A stretch of DNA of 64,000 bases from positions 1 to 64,000 of the forward strand of contig NC_016479.1 of NCBI RefSeq assembly GCF_000227115.2, written 5' to 3'. Positions within the stretch are counted from its first letter, which is position 1. Each line of letters begins with the position of its first letter. The DNA is from Naumovozyma dairenensis CBS 421 (taxonomy: Eukaryota > Ascomycota > Saccharomycetes > Saccharomycetales > Saccharomycetaceae). Under the pieces are notes generated by a model. The model saw nothing but the letters and a program-made list of their open reading frames with translations, ran no database searches and had not been told where the DNA came from. This document shows, in pieces, positions 8,373 through 19,147 of this stretch. A program made the position numbers and the translations under genes.

Positions 8373-11300
8373 TCAATTTTCAAAACTATCATCACCAGTT
8401 GAAAAAAGTGATCCAATATTTCGTTCGCCTTTAGTAATCTTATTATTATCGGTTACCCTAGACCTTAATGGTTTCATTTTACTATGCGTTGGAGCCATTA
8501 ATTTCCTAGATTTACCAAGATAGGTAATGGATGCTTTCGAACTACCAACTGTTCTATAACTTTTAGATATCGTGACGGTCTTATTACCATCTTGGAACTT
8601 TTCATTAATATCTGTTTTAGATCCGAAGGATTTCAAAATTGATGGAACTTTAAACAAGGCAATTGGTGAATCCTCATCGTCATCATCATCATTATTTATA
8701 TCATCCAATTTAATAACTTTGGAACTGTTATTACTAGGACTTTGAAACACTTTGATCGAACTTTGTTGCTTTAATGACAATAGATTTTCAACTTTGGTAC
8801 CATGTTGTTCTTTGGCTAAATTTTCATTCATTGCAAACTCTTCATCTTCTCTGCTACTCTTCAAAAATGATAAAGTCCTTTGAACAAATTCTTCTGATAT
8901 TATAGTTTTTTTCTTTTTAATCCTCTTACTATCTCCATTTTCCTTAACGACCGCGGCATCTTCTTCTTTCATATCGTCTTGTGTATTATTGATTTCTTGC
9001 GTGGAAGTTTCCCCTAACGGTTCATCATTAAAGGCATTCTTATCATCGGTAATATCCTCTACCATACTTTCAAAAAAAGCCTTAGATTTAGGATTTTTAA
9101 CCAATTTTTTTTCATCATCTCCAAGTTCTAATCTCCTCTTCCTCATCAGTTCTTTCCTTTTCAAATGATATTCTCTTAACGCATCATCATCTTCATCTTC
9201 ACTTAATTCTAATTCTAATCCACCTCTTTTCCTTTTCCTAAATCCACCATTTTTAATGTCATATAATATCTTATTGATCATATTCAAATCCATTTCTTTA
9301 TTTTCTGCAGCAAGCATTTCACGGATTTCATTGGGATCAAAATTTGCCTTCGAATAATCATCAATCATTTTTTCAACATCAGAATCATATTCATCTGACA
9401 TTTCACCATCAATACCACCAATACCATGCCATTCATCTTCAGATTCTTCTGCTTCCATTTCAAAGAACTTGGTGACACCTTTCTTCATCATTTCTTTTTC
9501 TTTGTGTCTCATTTTCTCCTGTTGCATTTTTATTTTCGTCTTCTCCGCTTCAATTATATCAATACGTTCTTGTTCTGTTAATTCGAGCGGTTGAGTATCT
9601 AGATTTTCATTTTTGTCGTCGTCAACTTCAAGATCATCGTCATCTTGGCTTTTCACATTTGCAGTTGTCAAATTATCTCCATATGCTCCAAGATCTATGG
9701 CGTTTCTTTTTGAAATAGTGTCTTCATCATCTTCGGATACAGATATAATCTTTGCTGTTACACCATTAGAACGCTTTGATAATTGTAATGGAGCCTCTTC
9801 TTCTTCCTCATCAGCATCCACATTATCAAGAACATCTTCATCTTGTATTCCATCTTCGTCTATATTTCTCCTTTGATAGACAACTTCCTCATCAATATCA
9901 GGTTTTGATACATCCGAAAGTTCGGCATCAGACTCTTGCTCTTCTTGCTCGTTTGCACTCAAATCAAATTCAACATCACTATCATTTACACTATCAGAAT
10001 CATTGGCATTATTTTTTTTGTCCTCCCTTTCTTTTTCACGTTGTCTAATTTTTTGATTTCTTTTAATTTCTTGTTCTAATAGATTTTCCACTAATTCCTT
10101 CTCCATTTCAATATCTTCAAAATTTAGACCTTTATTTTCAATAAGTTCTCTTTGATTTTCTAAAATTTGTTTCCTACTAGATTTTTTTAAATTTTCGAAA
10201 AGTTTATTTAAGTTCGTATTAACTGTACCATCTTTCTGTACGTTTTTCTTTGATTTTTGTTTAGATAATCTAGCCTTTATAGTTAATATGGTTGCTTTAG
10301 AAGTTCTCGAAACAGGTAAACTATTTTCCGTATCATCACTACTTTCATCGTCAGAACCTAATTGAAGTTGATTTTTGGAATTTAAAACAGTTTTCAGTTT
10401 ATTTTCATATCTACTCAGGGTATTTAATTTGGAGAATTTCTTAGGTGATTTTATTTTTGGTTTTATAGTGGTACCATCCGATGAAGCTGTTGAATTGTTG
10501 TTCTTCGTTGAGTATGAATTTGAACTCGTATTCTCTTTTCCATTTCTTTTAGTTTCTTTCACTTTGTCCCCTTCTTCCTCGGATGATGATGAAGAGGAAT
10601 TATCGAATCCTTGTAAGAACGAATCTTTAGTAAACTTAACTATATTTGTGAGAATTGGTTTTGAAATTCCCTTGTATTCTTTGTATTTAGAATTATTAGC
10701 TAACTGTTCTTCCTCCTCTAGTTCCTTTTGAAATTTGTGTATTGCCAAATTGGAGCCTGAAGAAAGTTTGTCATCTGCTACAGTCCCAACTAATGCAGTT
10801 GATGAGGGTCCGTCATCTCTTACTGTTGCAGCTATCGCGGTGGCCTGTAGTAAAGAAGAAGAAGCATCGACATATTCTGCCCTAACATTGTCTACATTAG
10901 TGGATATCAAAACAGTCTGAGATTTTGACCCATTTGTGAAATCATCATTCTCGTTCGTTATATTTGTTTCAAAGTTTTTTATCTTTTGAGTAAAGGTGAA
11001 TGGTACCGATCCAAAACTTTCATTGATTATATTTGTTTGATTGTGGTTATCTCGAGAATTTTGCGGTATTCTTTGTGTCTTCAACAATTGTTCTTGTGTT
11101 TTTTGCATTGTAGACGTTCTGTCATATGTATCTCCCGGTATCAATTGTGTTGCAACCTCACCGATTTGTGTCCTTTCAGCTGTCTCATCATCTCTTTCAG
11201 TACTTCCAATAACTTGAGTGGGCATCTCATTCGAATCATTATCTATTGTAACTTTAATTTCTTGTTCTAGTTGAGTTCTTTCACCAGTATTAGTAATTGG

Positions 11301-11648
11301 CTGTGTTTGACTTACAGGAATGTGTTTTATAAGATCTTTTTCCAAATCTTCACCATTTGTATACAGATTTGTTATTATTTGAGTCTCTTGTTCACTTGAT
11401 GCTAGTGGTGTCTTTTCTTGTTCGATGTAATTCTTTCCTGATAACCTAGCCCTAACTTTATCAATTGTTGAATTCTTAAATAGGAATCCTGTTCCAAGAA
11501 TAGTTGGTGTTACATTTCCACCACTGGTAACATCAGTAAGAATACCGTCCTCTTCTTGCTCTTCAATGGATGGATCCAATGATTTTTTATTGTAGGTTGT
11601 TTTCCTTACTTTCGTTACTGGTTTCAAATCATCGATTAATGAGTCCAT
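8373..11648 (-). CDS. MRC1: Replication checkpoint mediator (claspin family)
   Basis: S-phase adaptor that travels with the replisome (Tof1-Csm3), couples polymerase epsilon to the helicase and passes Mec1 signals to Rad53. 1091 residues (1096 in S. cerevisiae), almost wholly charged and disordered. The N-terminal third is rich in SQ/TQ sites, the Mec1 targets (SEQETQ, SQTQP, TQIGE, MQKTQEQ). A long acidic/Lys-rich centre follows, with MRHKEKEMMKKGVTKFFEMEAEE leading into an EDEWHGIGG block typical of the claspin/Mrc1 core. The start at 11648 (MDSLIDDLKP) is the first ATG after stops. Two MCB boxes lie about 200-240 bp upstream. Long open frames on the opposite strand (for example near 9613-10731) are shadows of its repetitive codons. 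Confidence 0.93.
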   Translation of the reverse strand: MDSLIDDLKPVTKVRKTTYNKKSLDPSIEEQEEDGILTDVTSGGNVTPTILGTGFLFKNSTIDKVRARLSGKNYIEQEKTPLASSEQETQIITNLYTNGEDLEKDLIKHIPVSQTQPITNTGERTQLEQEIKVTIDNDSNEMPTQVIGSTERDDETAERTQIGEVATQLIPGDTYDRTSTMQKTQEQLLKTQRIPQNSRDNHNQTNIINESFGSVPFTFTQKIKNFETNITNENDDFTNGSKSQTVLISTNVDNVRAEYVDASSSLLQATAIAATVRDDGPSSTALVGTVADDKLSSGSNLAIHKFQKELEEEEQLANNSKYKEYKGISKPILTNIVKFTKDSFLQGFDNSSSSSSEEEGDKVKETKRNGKENTSSNSYSTKNNNSTASSDGTTIKPKIKSPKKFSKLNTLSRYENKLKTVLNSKNQLQLGSDDESSDDTENSLPVSRTSKATILTIKARLSKQKSKKNVQKDGTVNTNLNKLFENLKKSSRKQILENQRELIENKGLNFEDIEMEKELVENLLEQEIKRNQKIRQREKEREDKKNNANDSDSVNDSDVEFDLSANEQEEQESDAELSDVSKPDIDEEVVYQRRNIDEDGIQDEDVLDNVDADEEEEEAPLQLSKRSNGVTAKIISVSEDDEDTISKRNAIDLGAYGDNLTTANVKSQDDDDLEVDDDKNENLDTQPLELTEQERIDIIEAEKTKIKMQQEKMRHKEKEMMKKGVTKFFEMEAEESEDEWHGIGGIDGEMSDEYDSDVEKMIDDYSKANFDPNEIREMLAAENKEMDLNMINKILYDIKNGGFRKRKRGGLELELSEDEDDDALREYHLKRKELMRKRRLELGDDEKKLVKNPKSKAFFESMVEDITDDKNAFNDEPLGETSTQEINNTQDDMKEEDAAVVKENGDSKRIKKKKTIISEEFVQRTLSFLKSSREDEEFAMNENLAKEQHGTKVENLLSLKQQSSIKVFQSPSNNSSKVIKLDDINNDDDDDEDSPIALFKVPSILKSFGSKTDINEKFQDGNKTVTISKSYRTVGSSKASITYLGKSRKLMAPTHSKMKPLRSRVTDNNKITKGERNIGSLFSTGDDSFEN

Positions 11649-11846
11649 TTTTTTTCCTTTCCAGTTCGCTAATTATTTCTGAAGGGATAGAGTCAATTTG
11701 TGATATAAAAAAATATTGGATAGATAGAAGTTCCATTCGAGTGTATAATACCAATAATGATATCGTTAAATATATGCTGGGTTCTTTCATGACAGGATTA
11801 ACGTAGAAAAACAAAAAGGTATAAGTTTTCACAAAAGTGTATACAA

Positions 11847-11886
11847 ACGCGTAACAATTTCCTGTTTATAATAAAAAAAGACGCGT
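11847..11886. promoter_or_regulatory. Two MCB boxes (ACGCGT) upstream of MRC1
   Basis: ACGCGT at 11847-11852 and 11881-11886. These match the MBF (Mbp1-Swi6) site that drives G1/S genes; MRC1 is a G1/S-expressed gene in S. cerevisiae. The rest of the 391-bp MRC1-KRR1 spacer holds only a TA repeat near 11955-11975. Confidence 0.6.
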
Positions 11887-12039
11887 TAACCTCCAGAAAA
11901 TGATAATCAGAAATCAGAACATTATATGGAGATCTCGATGATAATGGACTGGTTTATATATATATATATATATATTTATTGAATGTTTAGAAATATTTTT
12001 GTATACAAAAAAACCATATGATAATGGGTTTACCTAATT

Positions 12040-12999
<960 letters not shown>

Positions 13000-13140
13000 T
13001 TATGTGTTTGTTTATTTGTATTTTTCCTCTTGGTGAGATAATAATCTATTTTGCGATTATGAATAGTTTTGGTATATGTAACAAAATGAAAAACTTTTAA
13101 TGATGGATCGTAGTTTGCATAACTTTTCACTCTTACTTAG

Positions 13141-13150
13141 TACGTACGTA
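13141..13150. repeat. TACGTACGTA palindrome, copy 1
   Basis: Perfect 10-bp palindrome in the KRR1-ADF1 divergent promoter; three more copies lie between PDI1 and GLK1 (43527, 43588, 43854). Confidence 0.7.
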
Positions 13151-13187
13151 GTTTGTAGTTTATACTTTGTAGAATTTCTTTCTATTG

Positions 13188-13207
13188 TGAAAATTTTCCG
13201 ATGAGCT
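13188..13207. promoter_or_regulatory. RRPE plus PAC-like element upstream of KRR1
   Basis: TGAAAATTTT (RRPE, 13188-13197) abuts CCGATGAGCT (13198-13207), which differs from the PAC consensus GCGATGAGMT at the first base only. The pair is the usual signature of ribosome-biogenesis promoters and lies about 200 bp upstream of KRR1. The 404-bp spacer also serves ADF1 on the other strand. Confidence 0.6.
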
Positions 13208-13397
13208 TCCGGCAAATTTATAAGAGACAGGAAAAATCATTTACATGGATGAGACACACAGAAAAGTTAACTACATACGTAGATATACATACGTACAGTG
13301 AAAAAGTTACAGTAGTTCAATTATATCAACAATACTTTGTTGTAACAGATAGTGCAATAAACAAAGTCTCTCTCCTTTAACGAGATATATCACACCT

Positions 13398-13769
13398 ATG
13401 GCAGCTAGATCGAATAGTTTACACAGAAGAAGACTCCCCACTGGTCGTAAAATAAGGAAACCTAAGAATCATACTAATAAGAATAATGTTATAAAACAGT
13501 CAGACAGGAAGAAGAATAAGATAAAAGTGGCCATGTTTAATAAAGAAAGTTCGCTTCATATGAATGTATCAGAATTGAATTCTCAATCGATGTCACCAAT
13601 AAAGCAGAAACAAGATTCTCTTCGAAAGGGTTCATCGTTAAGTGCACATGACTTGTTAAATGATCAAAAGAAAGATATAGAGGCTAATAATAGAATACAA
13701 ACAGAAAAGAAACAGGTAAATGATGATATGTTAAGACAAATTGAAATGATATCTGGGTTCAAGTTTTGA
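13398..13769 (+). CDS. ADF1: Adf1-like small basic protein
   Basis: 123 residues (113 in S. cerevisiae). The gene sits at the syntenic place between KRR1 and MIC10 (YCL058W-A). The C-terminus NDDMLRQIEMISGFKF matches the conserved Adf1 tail. The N-terminal 50 residues are strongly basic (RRRLPTGRKIRKPKN, RKKNKIKV), suiting a nucleic-acid-binding or nucleolar protein. In S. cerevisiae Adf1 is described as a repressor of the overlapping FYV5 gene; no FYV5-like reading frame was identified here, so that role may not apply. The identification rests on the tail and position. Confidence 0.8.
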   Translation: MAARSNSLHRRRLPTGRKIRKPKNHTNKNNVIKQSDRKKNKIKVAMFNKESSLHMNVSELNSQSMSPIKQKQDSLRKGSSLSAHDLLNDQKKDIEANNRIQTEKKQVNDDMLRQIEMISGFKF

Positions 13770-13974
13770 ATGTTTGCTTTATTAGATTACATAAATACAT
13801 GGAAGGGGATACAAATTATATAAATTACGTTATAATGTAATGTATGTAATAATAATAACTACGGGCACTAGTTAATCATTGCCTTTTTATTTCGTTTTTT
13901 ATTGTTTATCATTGGCCCGGTCATTAGAGTGTTTGAATATAAATAGAATATACGTCTTATTATAGTGTCTTTTT

Positions 13975-14265
13975 TTACACGTTGACAGATCTTATACCTG
14001 CAGAAGAACGGAATATAGCGTCACCTTCTGCATAACCCCTACCAGCTCCAAATCCTATGCCTAACCATACAGGGAAAGTACGACGTTTGAAGAAGATCAC
14101 AGAAGTGACTACACCAACACCAAAGCCTAATCCAACTTTCACTAATGTATTAGACAACACTATATCCCATTTATCATTTAAGATAGATTTATCAATTGTG
14201 GCCAGTTGCTGTTGTGGTGGTGCGACTGCATTTTGGTGTTCTGTCTTATTTACTTGTTCCGACAT
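13975..14265 (-). CDS. MIC10: MICOS subunit Mic10
   Basis: Core membrane-bending subunit of the MICOS complex at crista junctions of the mitochondrial inner membrane. 96 residues (97 in S. cerevisiae). Two membrane segments each carry the glycine motif used for oligomerisation: [15 protein letters not shown] and [15 protein letters not shown], joined by a short positively charged loop (KRRTFP). [17 protein letters not shown] before the first segment is highly conserved. No cleavable presequence is seen, as expected. It is convergent with ADF1 and divergent from PRD1. Confidence 0.95.
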   Translation of the reverse strand: MSEQVNKTEHQNAVAPPQQQLATIDKSILNDKWDIVLSNTLVKVGLGFGVGVVTSVIFFKRRTFPVWLGIGFGAGRGYAEGDAIFRSSAGIRSVNV

Positions 14266-14691
14266 GATTATTTAGTTTTCGAGGATTTAGTTGTGTTCCC
14301 ACAGGGTATCTTGGTACTTGGTTCTGTTCTTGTTGCTATGTAACTTTGAACCACTATTTGAAAAAGGGGACCAGTCGAGCGAGATAAATTCCATTCAATT
14401 TATTAACTAAACTACAGTAAGGAATTTGAACTAATCAACGTTTAATATTTCGAAATTCATTTCGTTTTTGTTGAAGGATGTAGGGCCGAACGAGTTATAA
14501 AAGGGCTTGACCTCGGTACCCTGATACATCCATTTTAGACCTATCTTCGAGGAAATTTAAAAAATGAAACCTTCCCTTTAACAGTAAGGTTTTCTTATTT
14601 CAGTGGCAATTTTTAAAGGATTCTACGTATGTCTAAAGATATTTTGAATATAATGAGAAAATGATCGAAGCTCTTCGTTACCAAACGCTTT

Positions 14692-16914
14692 ATGATTTGG
14701 TCCACCGGATTAACTAAATCTCTCTTTAACCAAATTTCAAGTAGGAAAAAGTTAATCGTATCATCAATTGTGGTCCCTGTCGTATCTGTGTCACTAATCA
14801 ATATCATACAATCAAAGAGAACTTACTCTCCTAACAACATTATCATGACTAACAATACCGTTAACAATAAGCATGGATTTATTGCACCAGCTAATACTGT
14901 TCCAGATTGGACATGGACGCCAAAGCAAATCCTCGATGAAACTAAATCTTATATTGAGAAAACAAATAAATATTATAATTCCATTTCTGAAATCGAATCT
15001 CCATCAATTGAAAACCTTATTATCCCATATATGAATTATGAAAATAAAATGGGATTATTAATTAATCAATTGACTTTCTTACAACATGTATCTGCTGATA
15101 AAAAAATTAGAGACGCATCATTGGAAGCAACTAGATTATTGGAAGATCATGATATTCTAACTTCATTGAGATGGGAAATATGGGAACAATTTGAAAAAGT
15201 GTGGGAAACTGTTCAAAATGATGATGATTTTTTGAAAAACCATCAATTTGAAACTTATAAATTTATTGAAAAAATTCACAAAGATTCCTTACGTAATGGG
15301 TTGAAATCTGAAAGAAATTACCAGCTTAAATATATTAAGGGAAAAATCAGTGCAGATGCATTAACTTTCTCAAGTAATTTAGGTGAACAAAATGAATATG
15401 TTAGTTTTACTAAGGAAGAATTAGATGGTGTTTCAGAAACAGTAATGGATCAATTTGAAAAATTTATTGATCCAAAAACTAATGAGAAAAAGTATAAAGT
15501 CACTTTCAAGTATCCTGATATTTTCCCAGTTTTAAAAACTGCCAAAAACCCTAAAACAAGAAAAATCGCTTTCTTAGGTGATCAAAATAAAGTACCAGAA
15601 AATGAGAAATTGCTATGTAATGTATTGAAATTGAGGAAGGAATTGGCGAATACATTAGGTTATTCAACTTACGCTAATTATAATCTTGATATTAAAATGG
15701 CTAAAAATCAAGAAACTGTATTAAAGTTTTTAAATGATTTGAAAGAAAAATTAAAACCATTAGCTGAAAAGGAAATTAAAATTTTAAAAGATTTGAAAAA
15801 AAAGGAATGTGAAGAATTAGGTATCCCATATGATGGTCACTATTATATTTGGGATCATAGATATTATGATAATAAGTATTTAAAGGATAACTTCAATGTT
15901 GACATTGAAAAAATCTCAGAATATTATCCATTGGAATCCACTATCGATGGAATGTTAAAAATTTATGAAACAGTATTAAATTTGAAATTTATTGAAGAGA
16001 CAGATCCATTGGCTAAAAATGTATGGCATCCAGATGTTAAACAATTATCTGTTTGGAACATGGATGATAGAGCAAACCCAGCATTTGTTGGATGGATATA
16101 TTTCGATTTATATCCAAGAGATGGTAAATACGGACATGCAGCCAATTTCGGAATTGCTTCTTCATATATCACCGAGGAAAATAAAAGATCATATCCTGTC
16201 ACTGCCTTAGTTTGTAATTTCTCCAAACCAACAAAGAATAAACCTGCTTTATTAAAGCATTCTGAAATTACTACTTTTTTCCATGAATTAGGCCATGGTA
16301 TTCATGATCTGGTTGGTCAAAATAAAGCTGCTAGATTTAATGGACCTGGATCTGTCCCATGGGATTTTGTTGAAGCACCATCTCAAATGTTAGAATTTTG
16401 GACTTGGAATAAAAATGAATTATTATCCCTATCTAAACATTATAAGACTGGTGAAAAAATCCCTGAAGATTTATTGGATTCATTAATATCAACTAAACAT
16501 GTAAATGGTGCACTGTTTGCATTAAGACAATTACATTTTGGTTTATTTGATATGACAGTTCATACGACAAAGGATATAGAAAATTTAGATTTGTTAAAAT
16601 TATGGAATGAATCAAGAGAAGAGATTTGTCTAGTTGAGAATGGAGAAAATTTTACTAAGGGTTATAATTCATTTGGACATATTATTTCAGATTCATATTC
16701 AGCAGGTTATTATGGTTATATGTGGGCTGAAGTTTTCGCAGCTGATATGTATCATACTAAATTTGCTCCAAATCCATTAGATGTCAGCGTCGGTATCAAA
16801 TATAGAGATTTGATTTTGGCAAAGGGTGGCTTATATGAAATAAATGACAATTTATTAGAATTTTTAGGAAGAGAACCATCAAACAAACCATTCTTAAAAG
16901 AATTAGGTTTATAA
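14692..16914 (+). CDS. PRD1: Saccharolysin, thimet-type oligopeptidase (M3)
   Basis: Zinc metallopeptidase that degrades short peptides in the cytosol and the mitochondrial intermembrane space. 740 residues (712 in S. cerevisiae). The zinc motif HEXXH is FFHELGHGIHD (about residues 528-538), and the third ligand lies downstream in VEAPSQMLEFW. GPGSVPWDFVEAPSQ and SDSYSAGYYGYMWAEVFA are M3 hallmark blocks. The N-terminus from 14692 holds a basic, then hydrophobic stretch that could act as a mitochondrial signal; an internal in-frame ATG at 14845 would give a protein without it. The 426-bp upstream spacer shared with MIC10 shows nothing else supported. Confidence 0.97.
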   Translation: MIWSTGLTKSLFNQISSRKKLIVSSIVVPVVSVSLINIIQSKRTYSPNNIIMTNNTVNNKHGFIAPANTVPDWTWTPKQILDETKSYIEKTNKYYNSISEIESPSIENLIIPYMNYENKMGLLINQLTFLQHVSADKKIRDASLEATRLLEDHDILTSLRWEIWEQFEKVWETVQNDDDFLKNHQFETYKFIEKIHKDSLRNGLKSERNYQLKYIKGKISADALTFSSNLGEQNEYVSFTKEELDGVSETVMDQFEKFIDPKTNEKKYKVTFKYPDIFPVLKTAKNPKTRKIAFLGDQNKVPENEKLLCNVLKLRKELANTLGYSTYANYNLDIKMAKNQETVLKFLNDLKEKLKPLAEKEIKILKDLKKKECEELGIPYDGHYYIWDHRYYDNKYLKDNFNVDIEKISEYYPLESTIDGMLKIYETVLNLKFIEETDPLAKNVWHPDVKQLSVWNMDDRANPAFVGWIYFDLYPRDGKYGHAANFGIASSYITEENKRSYPVTALVCNFSKPTKNKPALLKHSEITTFFHELGHGIHDLVGQNKAARFNGPGSVPWDFVEAPSQMLEFWTWNKNELLSLSKHYKTGEKIPEDLLDSLISTKHVNGALFALRQLHFGLFDMTVHTTKDIENLDLLKLWNESREEICLVENGENFTKGYNSFGHIISDSYSAGYYGYMWAEVFAADMYHTKFAPNPLDVSVGIKYRDLILAKGGLYEINDNLLEFLGREPSNKPFLKELGL

Positions 16915-17030
16915 TTTTACGTCGTCTCTAAAATAATATAGATATACGTATATATTTCATGTCTCAAATTCAATATACATCAAAAACCCCTAATTAAAGA
17001 AAATGTCCGAAACCGTTAAAATAATTGATT

Positions 17031-17546
17031 CTAGATAGCTAATACTTCGCCGTTAGATTTTGCCGAAAACATTCTTATTAATACTAGCAGATTTGACAAA
17101 TGTTCTAAAACGTATACCATTTTATCTGAGAATTTTAACTTAAATATATTGATTGAAACAAGGAATAAATAGACCAACGTTTGAAACAATTCCAGTAATA
17201 AATCCATTATCATCGAAGAGCATTTTTTAATTCCTATATCCAGTTTTTCATGTAAGACACTAGAGACCAGGTTCTCATTCCTGGTAATACGTTTCGAATT
17301 TTTTCTTTCTTTGACTAATCTAATTCTTGCCTTGACAGCCCTTATCAATTGATGAACCAATTTCCTTGTTGTTAATATTAATGTGACAAACCATATTTTC
17401 GAACCAAAATTTCCCTTATTTAAATTTCTATATAAGAGATTGTTTTCACTTATGATACCTAGACTTTTTAATAGGTATACGTTATCAAAGATATTGCAAA
17501 TATATTCTAAGCCTCCAATTATGCTATCCTCCATGGTTCTTCTCAT
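17031..17546 (-). CDS. PEX34: Peroxisomal membrane protein Pex34
   Basis: Peroxisomal integral membrane protein that works with Pex11-family proteins to set peroxisome number. 171 residues (144 in S. cerevisiae). It has the same position and strand (after PRD1, before KAR4) and the same layout: a short acidic start, KIWFVTLILTTRKLVHQLIRAVKARI in the middle, a basic linker, then hydrophobic helices LLLELFQTLVYLFLVSINIFKL and a C-terminal LLVLIRMF. Sequence identity to the family is low, so the call leans on synteny and pattern. The ATG four codons in (MEDSIIGG) is an alternative start. Confidence 0.8.
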   Translation of the reverse strand: MRRTMEDSIIGGLEYICNIFDNVYLLKSLGIISENNLLYRNLNKGNFGSKIWFVTLILTTRKLVHQLIRAVKARIRLVKERKNSKRITRNENLVSSVLHEKLDIGIKKCSSMIMDLLLELFQTLVYLFLVSINIFKLKFSDKMVYVLEHLSNLLVLIRMFSAKSNGEVLAI

Positions 17547-19147
17547 ATAACCATCTGCAAAAGAGCAACTGTCTTGCTTCCTTGAATTGAGCTAGTTTTC
17601 TACTCCTTGATAGAAAATGTTACTTCAATGAGATGCTTTTTTCTAAGACACACACTAAAAACACAGTTGAATTCTGATGGCTCATTCATTACCTTCACTC
17701 CTATGGAGCATGATTCATCTTCACTTTGGCTTCCACTGCATTGGTCCGTATGTACGTGGAAGTTCAATCATCATCGACTATTCGAAGTAGGAAATTTCAA
17801 GAAAAGCGGACCTGAACATAACATGGAGGAAGACTCCGCTGCGCTGCGCTAAAAAGTTTTGACTGTATGTTCATTCCGGTTCCTCTTCTTCTTCTTACTT
17901 ATACACCTCTCCATACTCCAAGCACAAAAGAAGGAAACAACAACACAGTTATATTCACAACCATTCAATGAACTCAAATGGATCTTCTATTATATATGGA
18001 GATTAACAGTTTGAACGAAAGAATTGGTACTGCTAATACTATCTATAATGATTAGTAAAGAAATTTGACCACTATGAAAGTGAAAGTTAGGCGGTTACCA
18101 TCAGAACACAAGCGCACATTCAAAAATCATTGATAAGGAAAAAGTATACAGATTAGCCACTTTAAGTTATACACAATGATTAAAATATCTCTCTGATTGA
18201 GTATCAAGTATAAAAGGCCATCCCATGCCCACTTCTCAGGGAAGTTCTTCTATCTGCCTTAATTAGTCTTCCTTTCCTTTTGCGAACGATCTTAGGGTTT
18301 AGTTCTTCGGGGAACCATGGCAGCTCCGGCTTCTGTGAGTAGGGTTTGCTCTGAACCCTCTACATTTTGCGGGCCCGCTTTTTAACTGGTCCCTTCGCTG
18401 TAACACGGTGGCAAAAATAACAAGGAGTTCAAGCCTTTAACAGCTACATTGGTGACAAAAAAATTCTAACCGTATTAAAAATAGTATCATTCGATAGCCA
18501 TTGATCGCAGCTATGCAACTATGGTAATATCTCATAAGCTTTCCATAGAAACTATACTAACTTTTATGTATTTTCTGCTGTTTACTCCATTTTTACTTAG
18601 TGCTTTATTTTACAAATTCCAAAAACTTGGCCCGAAGCGGGGCCAAAATAGCCAGCAGATCGTGACTTTTTTTACTATTACCCGGGGGGGGTTTTCCAAT
18701 TTGAACCAATCAGAAGCTAACGTCCTTACACCCAGGGGTCGGAAATATTTATTTTCACCGTTTGCGTCTCGTTTCCTCTTTCTTACATTTCACTTTGTGT
18801 ACTTTCTTCTTCTTTCAAGATTCGAAACGGTTTGTGGTACTTTATTTCACGGGATATCTTTAAAGACCTAACCTCTCAAAGTTATCATTATTAGGGTTAC
18901 TAACAATAGTTCAACTATAATAATAAGATTATTCCTTTACTGACGAAGAGTATTATAATATATTAAAACTCGTTATTGAATAACTCAGAGGTTGCTTCAA
19001 TTATTATTATTATTATTATTATCTTTACAATAATAATTTCATATTGCATTGCGTAGTAATAATAATTTAGGATAATTTTTCTTATTCGAAACTTTCATTG
19101 TTGTTGTCTTTTGTTGTTGCTTTTTGAGCTTCTAAATAAACGTCAGT
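17547..19147. other. 1.6-kb spacer upstream of the unrecognised gene; possible non-coding RNA segment
   Basis: No supported coding gene; short open frames (17607-17852, 18521-18871) lack domains. A GC-richer island at about 18200-18420 follows a TATAAAAGG box (near 18210) and holds small hairpins, including AGGGTTTGCTCTGAACCCT and GCGGGCCCGC followed by TTTTT. A second hairpin, TTGGCCC/GGGCCAA, lies near 18628. ATTACCCGG near 18675 matches the Reb1 site. An ATT microsatellite lies at about 18999-19022. Confidence 0.4.

Noticed and set aside
9613..10920. Long plus-strand open frames rich in Ser
   Set aside because: They are antisense shadows of the acidic repeats of MRC1 and have no domain or conserved start.
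17031..17546. Possibility that this is an unrelated small membrane protein rather than PEX34
   Set aside because: Position, strand, size and hydrophobic layout all agree with PEX34, though identity is low.
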